From Caenorhabditis remanei (taxonomy: Eukaryota > Nematoda > Chromadorea > Rhabditida > Rhabditidae), in the NCBI RefSeq assembly GCF_010183535.1, contig NC_071333.1, forward strand, positions 7,314,587 to 7,378,586: 64,000 nucleotides of DNA, read 5' to 3'. Below, one piece after another: positions 62,501 to 64,000 of the stretch (its first letter is position 1; each line of letters opens with the position of its first letter). The translations under genes were made by a program, and so were the position numbers. The notes beneath the pieces are model-generated. The model searched no databases, had not been told where the DNA came from, and saw only the letters and a program-made list of their open reading frames with translations.

Positions 62501-64000
62501 TTTGGCTCCGTGATTATGTCAAATTCTTTTATTACGGAGAACCTTTTGATTTGTTCGCTTTCCTTGGATTATCCACTCCAGATGTTCAAGAAGAAATTAA
62601 TCCATATGAGGTATACAAATCCTCGAGGGAACTCTTCATGTTATCTATTTCAGGCCAATATTACAACTGCGAAACTACCAGAATTTCTCAAATCCCCCTT
62701 CTTCAAACACTGGGACAGTTTCATTCATTACCACTATGAAGGGTTTGTATCCTTTCTGTTCATCTTTTACAATCCTGCTCTCATTTTTCAGAGACATCAT
62801 CAAACTCGATCGCTTCATGATGAACGTAGCATATGACAACACATCCTCTTGGGACACTCGTATTCAGTTGATGACAGATTGGAGAAAAGTTGCGCATAAG
62901 TGAGAAATGTTATCGGGAGGAAAATCTAATTCCTCTTTTTCTTCAGCTACTCGGATCTGAATATCACAGTATGGGAGCCAAATGGAATGTTTGTAGATCA
63001 AATGCTCAGTTTGGGTAGAACTGCGACACAGGTGATTTTAAACAGAGGGCATATAATAAAACTAATTTTTGATTTCAGACTGGCATCTGGACTCTTGTAT
63101 GTATGGCGGTTGTATGTGCCATTTTTATTCCAAATCCTTGCTCTATCATCACTGCGACATTTTCCATTGCCTCCATCACTACTGGTAAAATCCCCAATTA
63201 TCCATCTGAAATCCAACCCGCTTTTATTATTCCAGGCGTTATGGGATTCCTTTCTTTATGGTCCTTCGATCTTGACCCAGTTGTCATGGCGGCTGTTTTG
63301 ATGTCAATCGGACTGTCTGTTGACTTTATTGCTCACGTCGCGTACCATTTCCAGGTTAGAAACGTTCAGCAAACAACTGGATGATCTCCTATCCAAACTT
63401 GTCTCTTTTTCGTTATTGTTACAATTGACCATTGCAGTTGGCACATCGAAAAGAGATTCGGAACGGAAAAATTAAGAAGATTCCATTGAAAGGATCGACC
63501 GAACGTTTGGAGCACACTCTCGGAGCTGTGGCATGGCCAATGATTCAGGCTGGTGTCTCAACCATCTGCTGCATTCTTCCGTTGTTATTCCGCGCGGTAA
63601 GTTAATCCTTCAGGAAGAGACCGATAGGGTGACCGGAAATGTTTGATCAGGTGACACAGTGTTCTTAAGACCTCATCTATAATTGACGCAACCTCAGAGG
63701 TGACGTAACTTCCGGAGTAAATAGTTACTCCGTTATTGCATTTGCTCTTTGCCAACACCCTCTTGAGAAATGTGTGAATGTGGGTAGTCGTACTTCTACA
63801 TTTAGAATGCGTTTATGTGACATGATTCAAAAACACAGAATAAAGTAAGATATCACTGATAGAATCCTAAAATAACGGGTTTTTATATACCACTTTATAC
63901 GACAGAATACAAAACAAGTTTGAAACAGTGAAAGCACTTGAAATATTTACACATTCAATGATTTTGCAGAGCTATTCACCATCTGTTTTCGTTGCCGCAA
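59567..64000 (+). CDS. patched-related (PTR) sterol-sensing-domain protein, 3'-truncated by window
   Basis: Nineteen exons are readable to the window end, about 905 aa. The first exon is only nine bases (ATG ACC GAG); a later in-frame ATG at 59728 is an alternative start. Order: acidic N-terminal tail, first membrane segment near [19 protein letters not shown], first large extracellular loop, a sterol-sensing-domain bundle ([88 protein letters not shown]), second loop, then the second RND-like bundle ([22 protein letters not shown]). [12 protein letters not shown] matches the PTR/NPC1/Patched consensus. C. elegans PTR proteins act in cuticle/moulting, endocytosis and lipid handling. An optional 51-nt intron (62099-62151) is open in frame. 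I do not assign which ptr gene it is. Confidence 0.9.

Overview
The window is nuclear DNA of a Caenorhabditis-type nematode: short introns with GTAAGT/GTGAGT donors and TTTTCAG acceptors, AT-rich intergenic DNA, outron-like acceptors directly before start codons, and recognisable nematode orthologues. sid-3, rab-6.2, an acdh-7-type acyl-CoA dehydrogenase and dhs-30 are, from memory, X-linked in C. elegans (three from the T25G12 block), so this is probably X-chromosome sequence. Many amino-acid differences from the C. elegans proteins as I remember them suggest a sister species; I cannot name it.

Layout: 1-7.8 kb, no convincing gene. 7.8-18.7 kb, two minus-strand ZYG-11-like (LRR plus helical-repeat, CUL-2 adaptor type) genes; the second (15.66-18.67) reads as a complete eight-exon gene of 685 aa, the first (8.15-11.48) lacks several of its exons. 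18.7-22.9 kb, noncoding with an odd composite repeat near 20.1-20.5. 22.9-27.8 kb, a complete 14-exon sid-3/ACK-type tyrosine kinase (+). 28.4-29.3 kb, a convergent polyglutamine protein (-). 33.4-35.2 kb, a DUF273-type glycosyltransferase-like type II membrane protein (-). 36.6-40.0 kb, two tandem mitochondrial acyl-CoA dehydrogenases (-). 41.7-43.0 kb, rab-6.2 (+). 43.7-49.0 kb, a single-pass membrane protein with repeated VWA-like domains (-), whose second intron holds a 1.58-kb near-perfect palindromic Tc1/mariner-like element. 49.4-51.8 kb, dhs-30-type short-chain dehydrogenase (-), with a secreted Thr/Pro-rich gene nested on the opposite strand in its last intron. 52.9-55.7 kb, a repeat island: a second TA-flanked palindrome nested in an older repeat, and a 5'-truncated LINE with an exact 15-bp target-site duplication. 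59.6-64 kb, a patched-related (PTR) membrane protein (+) running off the window end.

These genes do not form one pathway. They cover systemic RNAi import (SID-3), Golgi/endosome trafficking (RAB-6.2), mitochondrial fatty-acid oxidation (ACDH), ubiquitin-ligase adaptors (ZYG-11-like) and membrane or secreted proteins. The most unusual material is the mobile and repeat DNA, the nested gene, and the decay and exon loss in the ZYG-11-like pair. Gene models were read by eye from splice consensus and reading-frame phase, with no transcript or database support.
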